Positions 20,161 to 31,985 are shown, counted from the first letter of the stretch. The stretch is DNA of 64,000 bases from Halocaridina rubra (GCA_037179515.1 JAXCGZ010021038.1:27351-91350), one strand, 5' to 3'. Notes: generated from the sequence alone by a model not told the origin. Numbers and translations: made by a program.

Positions 20161-22332
20161 GTTACATAAATATTTCTGAACATTTACTTGTCCATTTTCG
20201 TTAAGGCTACCCTTATATTTGCTAAGAAAGCATATGCTGCCCTTACTGTGCCATTTATATGCATATCAGGAGACGAATCTGCCAGTATGTTCACTCCAAG
20301 ATCTTTTTCATTATCTGCCTCTAAAAGTCCTGCTCCTGCTATTAAGTATTCAAGATTGGGCCTTTTTGCACTTGTACCCATTCTCATTACCTTATATTTT
20401 GAGTACTGAATTTCATAAGCCACTTTTCAGACCACTCATGCAGATTATTTAGGTCTTCCTGAAGTTCTCTACTCTTCTTCTCATCTCTTACGTTCTTCAC
20501 AATCTTTGCACCATCTGTGAACATATTCATGAATGAATTTACAGACCCCGATTGGTCAATTATATATAAAAGGAACAATAGTAGCCCTAAAACTGAACCC
20601 TGTGGAACTCCACTACAAACACCTCTCAATTCAGACACTGCGTGTCTTACTCTAACCCTCTGTTCTCATCTTTCTGAGTAAGTTTTTAGCTATCCCAAGA
20701 TGTTTCCACCCATTTTCGTCATTTCTTGCAGCTTCTTGATAATTCTCCCATGTTGGACCATAGCAAATGCCTTCTGGATGTCTGGGAATATGCAATCTGC
20801 CCAACTAGCCTGTAAGATTTGGTTCACCTCATTATAAAACTCTAGTAAGTTTGTTACTGTTGATCTACCTTCTCTGAAGCCATGTTCTCTCACTGACAAA
20901 AAGTTGAAGGATTCTAAGTGCAGAGAGATATGTTTTCTTAGTAGTTTCTCCATAACTTTGCAACTGTGCTAATCAAGGAAACAGGCTTATAGTTTAGAGC
21001 TGTGTCCTTCCTTCCTTTTTGAAGACAAGTACCACGTTTCCTTCTCTCCAGCATCTTGGAATCTCCCTTAAATAAAGCAACTTTTAAAATATGATACATT
21101 GTGCAGGTCATTTTGATTTTCATAAGGGGATATGTCATCTGGAGTTGTAGCTTTATGGACATCTAACTCCATCAGCCTTTTCCATACCTCTGTGGCTGAA
21201 AAGATGATGTTCTCTAATACTGGCCCATGAGCTCTTAACTCGGCAATCTGAGATGGTGGGATATTTTCTACTGTAAATACTGCTGAAATTCCTTGTTCAA
21301 TTCTTTGCAGACCTCTTCATCCATCTCAGCGATGCTTTCATCCACTCTCTTTAGCTTTAGAACTTGTTCCTTGACCTTCACTTTTCTCTGATTTAGCTGA
21401 GGAAAAAATTGTGATTTTCTTTAGCCATCCTGGTGATATTTCTTTCATTGTTTCTCTGTGCCTCTCTTCTTTTACTTAGGTAATCATTTCTTGCTCTTTT
21501 GTAAGTATTGCAAGCTTTTATGCTTATTCTCCTCCTTTACTTTTTCCAGCATTTGTTTCTCCACTCCATAGCTCTCTTACACTCATTACTGAACCATTTC
21601 TATTTGGCATGAATAACTCCTATTTTGGTGGAAGTATGCAACAATCTACTATCTTCCCATATTCCTCACAAAAGATGTTGTACAATTCTTGTACAGAGTT
21701 GTTAAAAAATAAAGTCCTCCAGTCAATAACTCCAAAAAGCTCATTAATTTTGATGTAAGCTCCTTCTGAGTAGATCCTCCTCGTGTCCTCAATAATACAG
21801 GCAGAACATTTATTATTATATACTCCATCAACAACATGCAGTGGTCACTCTTTCCAGTTGGTGGTTCATACTCATTTTTTTTTCAATATCAAACGCATTA
21901 TCTGTGATTACTAGAGGAAGCAGTAATGGCTCATCCCCACCACTGGTCCTCGTTGGTTCCAGTACATGTTGGGAATTCTCTTAAATGCAAATCTAGGAAT
22001 CTTGCCCCAAATGAGTCCTGCCCACTGTGTGAGTCAAGATTAATCCAATCTAGCTCTCTATGATTAATAGCTCCCATAATCAAAATCATACATTTTTTCT
22101 CCCATGCAATTTCAACAACTGACTTAATGACTTCAATAGTACCAATATGAATTTCTTCTTAAACCTTTAGCCTATGTTGGTTAATTAGTGAGTTATATGC
22201 AACAGTATTATAATGCTCTCTGAACCAGTACTTATGCGGGCAACAAGAAATTCCTTGAACTCACTCTTATAGCAAAGTTTATTTCTTCAACCTGATATAT
22301 TTCACTTATGAGCAGTGTTATCCCTCCACCAG
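20161..22332 (-). pseudogene. CR1-like LINE ORF2 fragment (endonuclease to RT)
   Basis: On the minus strand this runs from an endonuclease region (about 22332-21650) through the linker to RT pieces at 21162-20938, 20953-20690 and 20638-20387, ending at the Gypsy-2 LTR. RT blocks are as in the left arm, with GFREGRSTVTNLLEFY, SGVPQGSVLG and the dead motif C FTDGAKI. Up to about 21346 it belongs to the palindrome arm; beyond that no partner is in the window. Stops and frameshifts are throughout. The outer end meets a CA/TA microsatellite. Confidence 0.83.
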
Positions 22333-22388
22333 TGTGTATGCATATATACATATATTTTCACACACACATGCACACACACATAAACTAC
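22333..22388. repeat. TA/CA-rich microsatellite at a CR1-CR1 junction
   Basis: TGTATGCATATATACATATAT then (CA)n-like runs fill 56 bp between a CR1 in minus orientation and a CR1 in plus orientation. Confidence 0.75.
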
Positions 22389-23735
22389 AGGTCCTGAAGA
22401 TATATCCCTTTATGTACTTAAGAAATGCGCTAATTCAACATCTGTGGCACTAAATCTCAAATTCAATACGTCTCTGGAGTCAGAGGAGATTTCAAGATAC
22501 TGGAAACAACCGAACGTGATACCTATCTTCAAAAAGGGAGAGAGGGATATGGCATATGGCTCTAAGCAATAGACCTGTTTCCTTGACCAGCATGGTTTAC
22601 AAACCTATAGAGAAACTACCCAGGAAACATATCTATCTTCACTTGGAATCCATCAACTTTTTGTAAGTGAGACTTACTAAGAAGATACAAGAAATGGCAA
22701 GAATAGGTGAAAATATTTTGGTATGGAAGAATGAACAGAGGGTTAGAGTAAGACACTCAGTGTCTGAATGGAGAAGTGTTACTAGTAGAGTTTCACAGGG
22801 TTCAGTTTTAGGGCCACTTTTGTTCCTTGTATATGTAAATGACCTACCAGAGTCTGTAAATTCATAAATGAATATGTTTGCAGATGATGCAAAGATTGTG
22901 AAGAAAGTAAAAAACAGGAACAATGGTAGAAAACTTAATAATGATTAAAATAGTCTGCATGAGTTGTCAGAAAAGTGGCTAAAGAAATCCAATACTTCAA
23001 AATGTAAGGTAATTAGAATGGGTACAAGTGCAAGAAGGCCCAGGCTTGACTACTCGGTGGTAGGAGTAGAATATCTAGAGACAGAGAATGAGAGAGATCT
23101 AGGAGTAAACATACTGGCCGATTTGTCTCCAGAAATGCATATAAATGGCATAGTAAGGGCAGCATATAATTTCTTAGCAAATGTAAGGGTAGCCTTCAGG
23201 CACATGAACATGGAAGTGTTCAGAAATATTTATGTAACATATGTGAGGCCAAAGCTTGAATATGCAGCCCCCTTTTGGCATCCACACTTGATAAAGCACA
23301 TAGTTAAGTTGGAAAAATTTCAAAGACATGCCATGAAACTGGTGCCAGAAATACGCAATCTCAGTTATGATGAGAGGCTGAGGGCATTAGACTTACCATC
23401 ACTCGAAGCTAGAAGATTGAGGGGGAATATGGTGCCAGTTTTTAAATTCCTCCATGGTTATGATAGAGTGGATAGGGATCGATATTTTGATATGGCTAGA
23501 ACTAGAGGTCATAACTTCTTTGCAGGATGTAAGGAAGTACTTTTGTAGTGTAGGGGTAGTTGATAATTGGAATTCGCTAAGAGAGGAGGTAGTTAATACT
23601 AACTCTATCCATAGTGTTATGAACAAGTATGAAAAGTATCACTATGTACAAAATGGAAGTGATTAGAAGACGGGAAGTTACAAGCGTGGGGTTCTTTCCC
23701 GTATGCATAATTAGGTAAATACAATTATTTAATAC
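22389..23735 (+). pseudogene. CR1-like LINE, RT and 3' end
   Basis: This is 5'-truncated, starting in ACAGGTCCTGAAGATATATC (the GPDDI block). It has RT to about 22650, an internal deletion that removes motif A, then motif B ([14 protein letters not shown]) and motif C (FADDAKI at about 22878-22898). The C-terminal open piece 22964-23548 has YVRPKLEYAAPFWHPHL and RRLRGNMVPVFKFLHGY, hallmarks of the CR1 C-terminal domain. The 3' end near 23715 has the family tail (AATTAGGTAAATACAATT). Confidence 0.83.
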
Positions 23736-26227
23736 ACACACACCAACATGCCAACATGGCAGGGGAGACTTGAAGAAAATAGAGCTAGGGTTGTAGATCT
23801 GATAAGAAAGCTTGGAGTAGTTTGTGGTGCTAAGGATATCGCAAACATTCACCAAATAGGCAAATATTCACGGGAAGGAAAGCAGAGACTAACAAAAGTA
23901 ACCTTTGAGAGAGGGGAAACATGTTGAGAAGTATTGATGGGAAAAAAAAAGTCAAAAAGACCTTCAAGAATTCAAAGAAGTGTTCATTAGACGATGCAGA
24001 ACACAGGAAGAGATGGGAAAGATCAAAAACTTGTTGGAAGAGGCAAGAATGGTAAATGAGGAAAGAAATGAAGAAGAGAAGAAAAATTTTCATTTCAGAG
24101 TTCTTCCAGACAAAGGGGAGATAAAGAAGATACTGACAGAAGATCAGGGGATGGGGCCTCATTAAGATTGGTATACACAAATGGTAATGGACTAGCTGGT
24201 AAGGCAATAGAATTAAAAGAAAGGATTCTCAACAGTAAGGCAGATATAGTAGCAATTACAGAGACTAAGTTGAGTGAGGACATAAACAGAATCACAGTTT
24301 TTCCTAGGGGTCTTCAGAATATTAAGGGTTGAAAGATCTGAGAGGACTGGTGATGGGATAGCACTGCTCATAAGTGAAAGGATTCAAGTTAAAGAAATAA
24401 ACTTGGCTATAGAAAGTGAGTTCAAGGAATTTCTTGTTGCTCGCATAAATACTGGGTCAGAGAGCATTATAATAAACTGTTGTATATAACCCACCAAGGA
24501 ACCAGAATTGGCTAGAAGTTTATGAGGAATTTCATGTAGGTACTAATGAAGTCATAAACTCATTTGTTAACATGGCATGGGAGAGAAAATGTAGGATTTT
24601 GATAATGGGAGATTTTAATCATAAAGAGATAGATTGGATAAATCTTGGCACACAGTGGTGAGGACTCATTCGGGGCAAGATTCCTAGATTATGTACAAGG
24701 GAATTTCCTACACCAACATGTAAAGGAACCAACGAGGGCCAGGGGTGGGGATGAGCCATCACTACTTGATCTAGTATTGACTGATAACGTGTTTGATATT
24801 GCAAAAAATGAGTATGAACCACCAATTGGAAAGACTAACCACTGTGTGTTGTTGATGGAGTATATCATTGAAGATATTCTGCCTGAGAGTAGAGGCACTG
24901 AGGACATGAGGAGGAACTATCCGAAAGGAGATTACATCAAAATAAGTGAGCTTTTTGCAGTTATTAACTATAGAACCTTATTTTACAACAAATCTGTACA
25001 AGAAATGTATGAAATCTTTTGTGAGAAATATGGGAAGATAGTAGATTGCTGCATACCTGTCACCAAAGTAGGTGTAATTCATGCCAGAGAGCAATGGTTC
25101 GATAATGAGTGTAAAAGAGCTAAGGAGTGGAGAGACAAATGCTGGAAAAGGTATAGGAGGAGAAAAACATAAATGCCTTTCAAACCTACAAAAGAGCAAG
25201 AAATGATTACCTAAGTAAAAAAAAGAGAGGCAGAGAGAGACTATGAGAGGGACATCACAAGGAAGGCTGAAGAAAATCCCAAGCTTTTCCACAGCTTGGA
25301 AAAGCTTTAAAAGGCTAAAGAGAGAGGATGGAAGAATCACTGAGACGGATGAAGAGATCTGCAAAGAATTGAACAAGGAGTTTAAGTCAGTATTTACAGT
25401 AGAAAATACCCCACCCCCTCAGATTGCAGAGATAGAAGCTCACGGGCCGGTATTAGAAAACATCAACCTTACAGCCACAGAGGTATGCAAAGCGCTGATG
25501 GAGTTAGATGTTCATAAAGCTACAGGTCCTGATGATATATCCCCTCATGTACTTAAAAATGCACAAACTCAATATCAGTGGCACTAAGTATCATATTTAA
25601 AAAATCACTGGAGTCAGGGGACATTCCAAGATGCTGGAAACAAGCAAACATGATACCTATCTTCAAAAAGGGAAGGAGGGATACGGCTCTAAACTATAGA
25701 CCAGTTTCCTTGACCAGCATAGTTTGCAAGGTTATGGAAAAACTACTAAGGAAGCATATGTCTCTTCACTTGGAATCCTTCAACATTTTGTCAGTGAGGC
25801 AACATGGCTTCAGAGAAGTTAGATCAACTATAACAAACTTATTAAAATTTTATGATGAGGTAAGCCGAATTTTACAGGAAAGAGAAGGCTGGGCAGATTG
25901 CATATTCCTAGACTTCCAGAAAGTGTTTGACACTGTTCCACATGGGAGACTTATTAGGAAGCTGCAACCAATGGCTAGAGTAGGTGGAAATGATTTGGAA
26001 TGGATAAAAACTTACTTAGAAGGAAGGGAACAGAGGGTTAGAGTAAGACACTCATTGTCTGAATGGAAAAGAGTTAGTAGTGGAGCTCCACAGGGTTCAG
26101 TTTTAGGGTCACTTTTGTTCCTTGTATATGTAAATGACATACCAGAGTCTGCAAATTCATTCATGAATATGTTTGCAGATGATGCAAAGATTGTGAAGAA
26201 AGTAGGAAACGAGAACAATGGTAGATA
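23736..26227 (+). pseudogene. CR1-like LINE, ORF1 end, endonuclease and RT
   Basis: This begins 5'-truncated in ORF1 (23750-24165, ending KGEIKKILTEDQGMGPH) immediately after the tail of the previous CR1. ORF2 follows: endonuclease blocks AITETKLSED (about 24255), LVARINTGSE, MGDFNHKEIDW (about 24605) and GKTNHCVLL (about 24825; other copies have GKSDHCVLL, so the Asp is lost). The linker and RT (25243-26228) follow, with GPDDISPHVLK, NYRPVSLTS, LDFQKVFDTVPHG, SGAPQGSVLG and FADDAKI intact. The frame breaks at 24160-24650, 25170-25240 and 25570. It is truncated at 26227 by Gypsy-3 sequence. Confidence 0.85.
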
Positions 26228-27380
26228 ATTTCAGGTACCTTACAACCTCCCATAGTAGCAAACATAATACTAGGGTTAGGTAAAGGATGTTGAGCAACTT
26301 TTAATTGTGGGTTTACTGTGATTTTATAGTCAACTCATAGTCTTACACCTCCATCAGGCTTTGCTACGGGTAGTAAGGGTGTAGCCCACTGACTATATTT
26401 TACCTTTCGTCAATTTCCATCTTCCTCTAGTCTCAATATTTCTTTTTCGACTTGAGTTTTCAGTGCGAAAGGCATTTGTCTGGGTGGTAGAAATTTTGGC
26501 ATTGAATCTTCTTTTAATTCTAAGTTTGCAGTCACATTGTTCATATTACCTAAACCTGGCTTAAAAATTATTTCATACTCTTCCAACAGATCTTGTGTAC
26601 TTATACTATTTATATTTAGATTTGCTTTCTTTATCAATTCTGGAAAGTTTAGCTTTAGGCCTTTTATCCAGTTTAAAAATAACAATCCCATTCTATTTCC
26701 TGTTACTATTACAACTGGTAACTCCACAATTTGTTTCTCATATTTTACCATAACTTCAGCTTTTCCTAGTGTTTCAATCTTTCGATTATTGCAATCTGTG
26801 ATTAATGAACTTGTGTCCTCCTCTATTTTCAGATAAGGTATATTTTGGGCTACTTCTTCTGAAATCACAATTATATCTGCAGCTGTATCTAACTGCATTT
26901 CTATATCTTTTCCATTTACTTGTACTTCACAAATTATTCTCTGGAATTTATTTGGAAAGCGAAGTTTTCTTTCTCTAAGTTTTCTTGTTCTCTCTCTTTT
27001 GTACAATGTATATTTTTTCTTTTCAGCTTGCTTTGTTTGATTCTTAAGACATTTCCTGGAAAAATTTCCATAATATCCACAAAACTGGCAAACATTGTTA
27101 TAACCAGTACACTTATATCTATCATTCGAATGATGATTATTATTACCCCACCCGTAACATTCTTTAGATTTATTACTATTAGGTGTATGTGCTTTATTCC
27201 CTTGCCAGTAATTGGAAGCATTGTTCTTATGCCTTTTTTCAAAGTTTCCTGGTTTTTGTGATTTATGGTTATTAAGCCTGATTTATTCAGTTGTTTGTAC
27301 TGCATTACTTTATTTACACTTCCAGACTGAGGTTTTTTGATAATTTTCCTCAATCCTTTTATTTTGAGCTCGAGACTGTT
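26228..27380 (-). pseudogene. Gypsy-3: Ty3/Gypsy fragment (knuckles, protease, RT start)
   Basis: On the minus strand a nucleocapsid region (about 27190-27020) has two degenerate CCHC knuckles: the first has W for the second Cys, and the second (CQFCGYYGNFSRKC) has N for His. Then 27006-26410 encodes the protease (MQLDTAADIIVISEEV) and the RT N-terminus (PKFLPPRQMPFALKTQVEKE, LEEDGN), continuing with a stop into AKPDGGVRL and TVNPQLKV to 26228. Later domains are absent. It differs greatly in sequence from Gypsy-2 but has the same layout and the same D-T-A triplet. No LTRs are seen. Confidence 0.83.
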
Positions 27381-27620
27381 CATAAACTCTATCACCTTCC
27401 TCTTACTTTCATTTACACCACAACCACGCCCATTTAGACTCAATTACAAGAGTTCTGATTGGATCTCTCCTGCCAGAATATCCCTGCATCTCATGACTAT
27501 TCATAGGAAGTGAAATACAGAGGAGGGGATTCCTAGTCCCCCACTCTATACCCTGTCAATGACTTTTACGACACTCAGGGGAACACGGAGGAAGAATTCT
27601 TAACCCCCTTCTCTAAGGGG
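27381..27620 (-). mobile_element. RTE-like LINE 5' end fragment
   Basis: The reverse complement of this stretch matches 30403-30640, the 5' untranslated region and ORF start of the RTE element. Shared strings include GTTAAGAAT(T/A)CTTCCTCCG and GTGTTCCCCTG, then the endonuclease start (SLNGRGCGV versus SLNVHACGV). It lies head to head with that element across a CR1 fragment. Its other end merges into Gypsy-3. Confidence 0.75.
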
Positions 27621-30390
27621 GAGTATGGCAACCTGAATGAATTAAATGTTAGTTCACTGCTATTATCTGAGAGAGACGAGAATTGCACCTGGGAATGTCC
27701 AGTTAAAGAAAACATTGAACAGTTTAGAATAGAGTTTCAGGAGCTGAATACAGAACACGCACTGGAAAATATATAAACACATGACTTTAAAAACAGTAAT
27801 AAAAAAATGAGAGTTGTTGTGATAGAAAGATCTAATTCATTGATTAGACAAGCACTTGATAAAGAGAAGGCAGTGATGATCTCAGGCATAAGTGAACCCC
27901 AGGAGTAACATGGCAGGGGAGACTTAAGCAAAATAAAGCTAGGTTTTTAGACCTAACATACCTTCAAAAATTCATAACAATGGTCATTAGACCCTATTGA
28001 ACACAAGAAGAGATGAGAAAGATAAAAATCTTGTTGCAAGAAGATAGAAGGTTAAATGAGGGAAAAAATAAAGAAGCAAAGAAAATTTTTTGTTCCAGAG
28101 CTCTTCTAGCCAAAGGGGAGATACTAAGGATAATGGTAGAAGATCAAGAGATGAAGCCTCATTGAGATTGCTGTGCACAAATGCTGATGAGGTAGCTGGT
28201 AGGACAGTAGAATTAAGCATTTTATTCACAAAAGTAAGGCATATATAGTAGCGGTTACAAAGACTTAGTTAAGTGAGAATATAAACAGTGTCACAGTTAT
28301 CCTTAAGGTCTTCAGACTAGTAGAAGGATAGCATTGCTCATAAGTGAAAGATATCAGGTTGAAGAAATAAACTTTGCTATAGAAAGTGAGTTTAAGGAAT
28401 TTCTGTTGCTCGCATAAATACCGGATCAGAGAGCATTGTAATAACTGTTGTATATAACCCACCCCACCAAGAAACCAATGTAGGCTAGAAGTTTATGAGG
28501 AAAATAATATATGTACAATTAAAATCATAACCTCTGTTGTTAACATTGCACATGTGAGAAAATGTAGGTTTTTAAATATGGGAGATTTTGATCACAGAGA
28601 GATAGACTGGATAAATCTTGACCCACACAATGAAGAGGACTCATTCGGGGAAAGATTCCTAGATTGCGTACAAGTGAATTTCCTACGCCAACATGTATTG
28701 GAACTAATGAGAGCAAGGGATGGGTATGAACCATCACTTTTTCATCTAGTATTCACAGATAATGTGCTGGATGCTGAAAAAAATTGAGTATGAATCACCA
28801 GTTGGAGAGAGTGACCACTGTGTTGTTTATGGAGTATATCATCGAAGATGTTCTGCCTGAAAATAGAGGCGCTGTGAACTACATGAGGAGGAACCATCCA
28901 AAAGGAGATTACATCAAAATTAATGAGCTTTTTGCAGTTATTCAAAGAATTTTTTGTTTCTCGCATAAATACGGGTCAGAGAGTATTATAATAACTTTTG
29001 TATATAACCCACCCCACCAAGGAATCAATATAGGTTATTGAGGAAAATAATATATGTACAATTAAAATCATAAACTCTGTTGTTAACATTGCGCATGTGA
29101 GAAATTGTAGAGCTTTGAATATGGGAGATATTAATCATAGAGAGAGAGATTGGATAAATCTTGACCCACACAGTGAGGAGGACTCATTCGGGGCAAGATT
29201 CCTAGATTGCGTACAAGTGAATTTCCTACACCAACATGTATTGGAACCAATGAGAGTATTCACAGATAATGTGTTGAATGCTGAAAAAAATTGTGTATGA
29301 ATACCCAATTGGAAAGAGTGACCACTTTGTGTTGTTTATTGAGTATATCATCGAAGATGTTCTGCCTGGAAATAGAGGCACTGAGAACTACATGAGGAGG
29401 AACCATCTGAAAGGAGATTACATCAAAATAAATGAGATCTTTGCAGTTATTGGCTGGAGGACCTTATTTAACAAAAAATCTTTAAAAAAAAGTAAAAAAA
29501 TTTTTTGTGAGGAATATGAGAGATAGTAAATTGTTGCATACCTTCCACCAAAATAGGAGTTATTCATGCCAACATGAAATAGTTCAATAATGAGTGCAAT
29601 AGAGCTAAAGAGTGTAAAGACAATTGCTGGAAAAGGAATAGGAGAATAAAAAGCATAAATGCCTAACAAATATATAAAAGAGCAAGAAACGATTACCTAA
29701 GTAAAAAAAAAAAGAGAAACAGAGAGAGATTATGAAAGCTATATCACCAAGAAGACTAAAGAAATCCCAAACTTTTCCATAGCATTTTCAGAGGAAAATT
29801 GAAGGTCAAAGAACAGGTTTTAAAGCTGAATTGAGCTGATGAAAGCATCACTGAGACGGATGAAGAGATCTACAAAGAAGTGAACAAGAAGTGTCAGGCA
29901 GTATTTACAACAGACTATACACCACCCCTATGATTGCAGATATAGGAGCTTATGGGCCAGTATTAGAGAACATCATTTTTTTAGCCAAAGAGGCATGCAA
30001 ATGACTGATGGAGTTAGATGCCCACAGAGCTACAGGTCCTGATGATATATTCCGTTATTTACTTCAGAAATCCAATAAAACAATATCGACGGCCCTATGT
30101 ATCATATCTGAAAAGAAGCGAATATGGTACCAATCTCCAAAAAGGAAAGGGGTGGGGGGAACAGCTTTAAACAATAAGCCTGTTTCCTTGGACAGGGCGG
30201 TTTGCGAAATTAATTTAGAAACTACTAAGAAAACACATCTCTCTTCTCTTGGAATCCTTCAACGTTTTGCCGATGAGAAAACAAGGCTTCAGGGAAGGTA
30301 GATCAAGAGTAACAATATCATTATAATTTTATGATGAGATAAGCCAGATCTTACAGGAGAGAGAGGGGACATGGCTTATATATGAGTGTA
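27621..30390 (+). pseudogene. CR1-like LINE, heavily decayed, with internal duplication
   Basis: This starts inside ORF1 (the AACCTGAATGAATTAAATG region corresponding to NxLNELDVSS) and passes through the ORF1 C-terminus to about 28165. The endonuclease part (GDFDHREIDWI near 28585) is partly present twice because of a 550-bp direct duplication. The linker and the RT start (HRATGPDDI, NNKPVSLDRA) follow, ending near 30375 (ILQERE-like region), where the RTE element begins. There are many stops, and no RT catalytic motifs remain. Confidence 0.8.
28391..29490 (+). repeat. Tandem direct duplication of about 550 bp inside CR1
   Basis: 28391-28941 and 28942-29490 are diverged direct copies offset by about 549 bp. 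Each begins at the AATTTCTTGTTGCTCGCATAA-type string and contains the TATATAACCCACC, GGGAGAT(A/T)TT and GACTCATTCGGGG blocks. The join falls after TTTTGCAGTTATT. Confidence 0.8.
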
Positions 30391-30563
30391 TAATTACCTC
30401 CCTGAGGGAGGAGGGTTAAGAATACTTCCTCCGTGTTCCCCTGCATGTTGCAAAAGTGGACTAAATGGGACAGAGGGGGGACTGGATATCCCCCTCTGTA
30501 TTTACTTACTACGAATAGCCAAGAGATGTGGGAGTATTCTAGCAGGAGAGATCCAGTCAGAAC

Positions 30564-31300
30564 CCTGGTAATTGGGTCTCTGAATGTGCATGCTTGTGGT
30601 GTATATAGAAATAAGTGGGAGGTGATAGGGTGTATGTTTGTGGAGAGAAAGTTAGATGTACTTGCAATGAGAGAAAGTAAGATAAAAGGGAGTGTTGTAG
30701 GTAGGGTGTCTGGAGTTGAGAGTGGGAGAGGAAGATAGGGAGTGTCTCTGTTATTAAGTGAAGAGATGAATAAGTGTGTGGTAGAATGGAGGGCAGTATC
30801 TTCTTGAATAATAATGGTTTAAATGAGGCTGAGATGCGAGGCTTGTGTGTTTGTGAGTGCATATGGCCGTGGCAGTGAAAGAAGTGAGGAAGAGAGAGAA
30901 GAATTTCAGATGAAACTGAACGAGCTTATGGAAGACTCGGGAATGAATGTGAACGTGGTGTTGATGAGAGCTTTGAATGCTAGAGTAGGGAATGAGCCAG
31001 TGGATGGTGTTATTGGGAATTATAGATTACCTGGTAGGAATGAGAGTGGAGAGAAAATGATTGATATGTGTAATAAGAGCAAGATGTTGTGTGCTAATAA
31101 TGTATTTAGCAAAAATGATGTGCATAAGTATACATGGGTCAGAGTGGATAATGGAAGAGTAGTTAACAGAGCATTAATGGATTATAGTGTGGTGAACAGG
31201 AGGGTGATTGGAAGAGTATTGGATGTGAAGGTACTGAGAACATTGGTTGAGGAATATCTGATCATTATTTAGTGGAAAGTAGAGTGAACGTGGGAGAGAA
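30564..31300 (+). pseudogene. RTE-like endonuclease domain
   Basis: VIGSLNVHACGV starts the apurinic-type endonuclease. DVLAMRESKIKG holds the catalytic Glu region (usually S-E-T-K). VFVSAYGRGSERSEEEREEF, VVLMRALNARVG (usually G-D-x-N, here R-A-L-N, so Asp is lost), PGRNESGEKMIDMC and VHKYTWVRVDNGRVVNRALM follow. The final ISDHYLVE is only readable after a frameshift at about 31250. Stops occur near 30738 and 30810. The endonuclease would nick target DNA to prime reverse transcription, but this copy is dead. Confidence 0.82.
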
Positions 31301-31985
31301 GTGGAGAAAGAGGAGAAGCGAGAGAAGAAGAGAGGCGCTAAAAGTGAATGAAATGTATAAGAAAGAGAAAGACTGTGAGCATTAGGCTGGAGTGAGAAAT
31401 GTGTGGAATGAAGTGAAAGAGAAAGTGGAGGACGGAGCGGAAAAAAATGGGGCTGTTTCAAGGAGGAAGTTATGAAGTGTGCCGAGGCAGTGTGCAGAAG
31501 GAGACTAACTGGTTTAAGTAAAAGGAAAGGTAGTGAATGGTGGAATGAGCAGGTGAGTGCAGAAGTGGCTGAAAAGAAGCAGGCTTATGAGGTATGGTTG
31601 CAGGTAGATAATGTAGAGACGTATGAAAGGCATTGTGCAAAGAGGAGTTTAGTGAAGCACGTGGTGAGGGAGGCAAAGAGAGAAGCGGATGTAAGGTGTG
31701 GCAGATGCCTGTCTGAGAATTTTGAAAAGGAATTTAAAGATGTTTTGGAAGGAAGTGAAAAGAGTGAGGAAAGGTGGATATAGTAGGGAGGAGAGAGTGA
31801 AAGGAGCAAATGGACAGTTGCCAGTGGATGAAATAAAGGTGAGAGAGAGAGATGGGCTGAATATTTCAAGAGCCTGCTGAGTGAGAAAGATGATAGAGAG
31901 GCAGAGATTGTGGCTGTGGGAAATGAATGGAGAATGTCAATGTTAGGAAATAAGAATGATAGATATAGCAAAATAGGAAGTATGT
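31300..31985 (+). pseudogene. RTE-like linker between endonuclease and RT
   Basis: The open piece 31472-31783 (CAEAVCRRRLTGLSKRKGSE, WWNEQVSAEVAEKKQAYE) corresponds to the C-x5-W-W-x-E-x-V linker typical of RTE-type ORFs. The frame shifts again at 31700-31880. No catalytic motifs are expected here. Confidence 0.7.

Larger units (their letters stand above)
8727..21346. repeat. Right arm of the inverted repeat, split by an I-like LINE
   Basis: This is the mirror copy of 1-6565. It is interrupted at 9277-15293 by an I-like LINE with target site duplication, so about 6.6 kb is real arm. The order is GMR1-like RT (+), GMR1-like RNase H (+), Gypsy-2 (-), CR1 (-). The I-like element is absent from the left arm at the matching site (6010-6019), so it arrived after the duplication. 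The CR1 sequence continues past 21346, so the true outer border cannot be seen here. Confidence 0.9.

Noticed and set aside
1..21346. Palindrome arms as terminal inverted repeats of a giant transposon (Polinton or Foldback type)
   Set aside because: The arms contain whole segments of unrelated retroelements, there is no polymerase, integrase or capsid set between them, and no target duplication is seen.
1..21346. Palindrome as a purely artefactual fold-back in the assembly
   Set aside because: The arms differ by scattered substitutions, small indels, a deletion of about 100 bp and a 6-kb insertion with target duplication. An artefact would give identical arms. Long reads would still be needed for certainty.
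26537..27261. Plus-strand ORFs over Gypsy-3
   Set aside because: These are antisense shadows of the protease and nucleocapsid frame.
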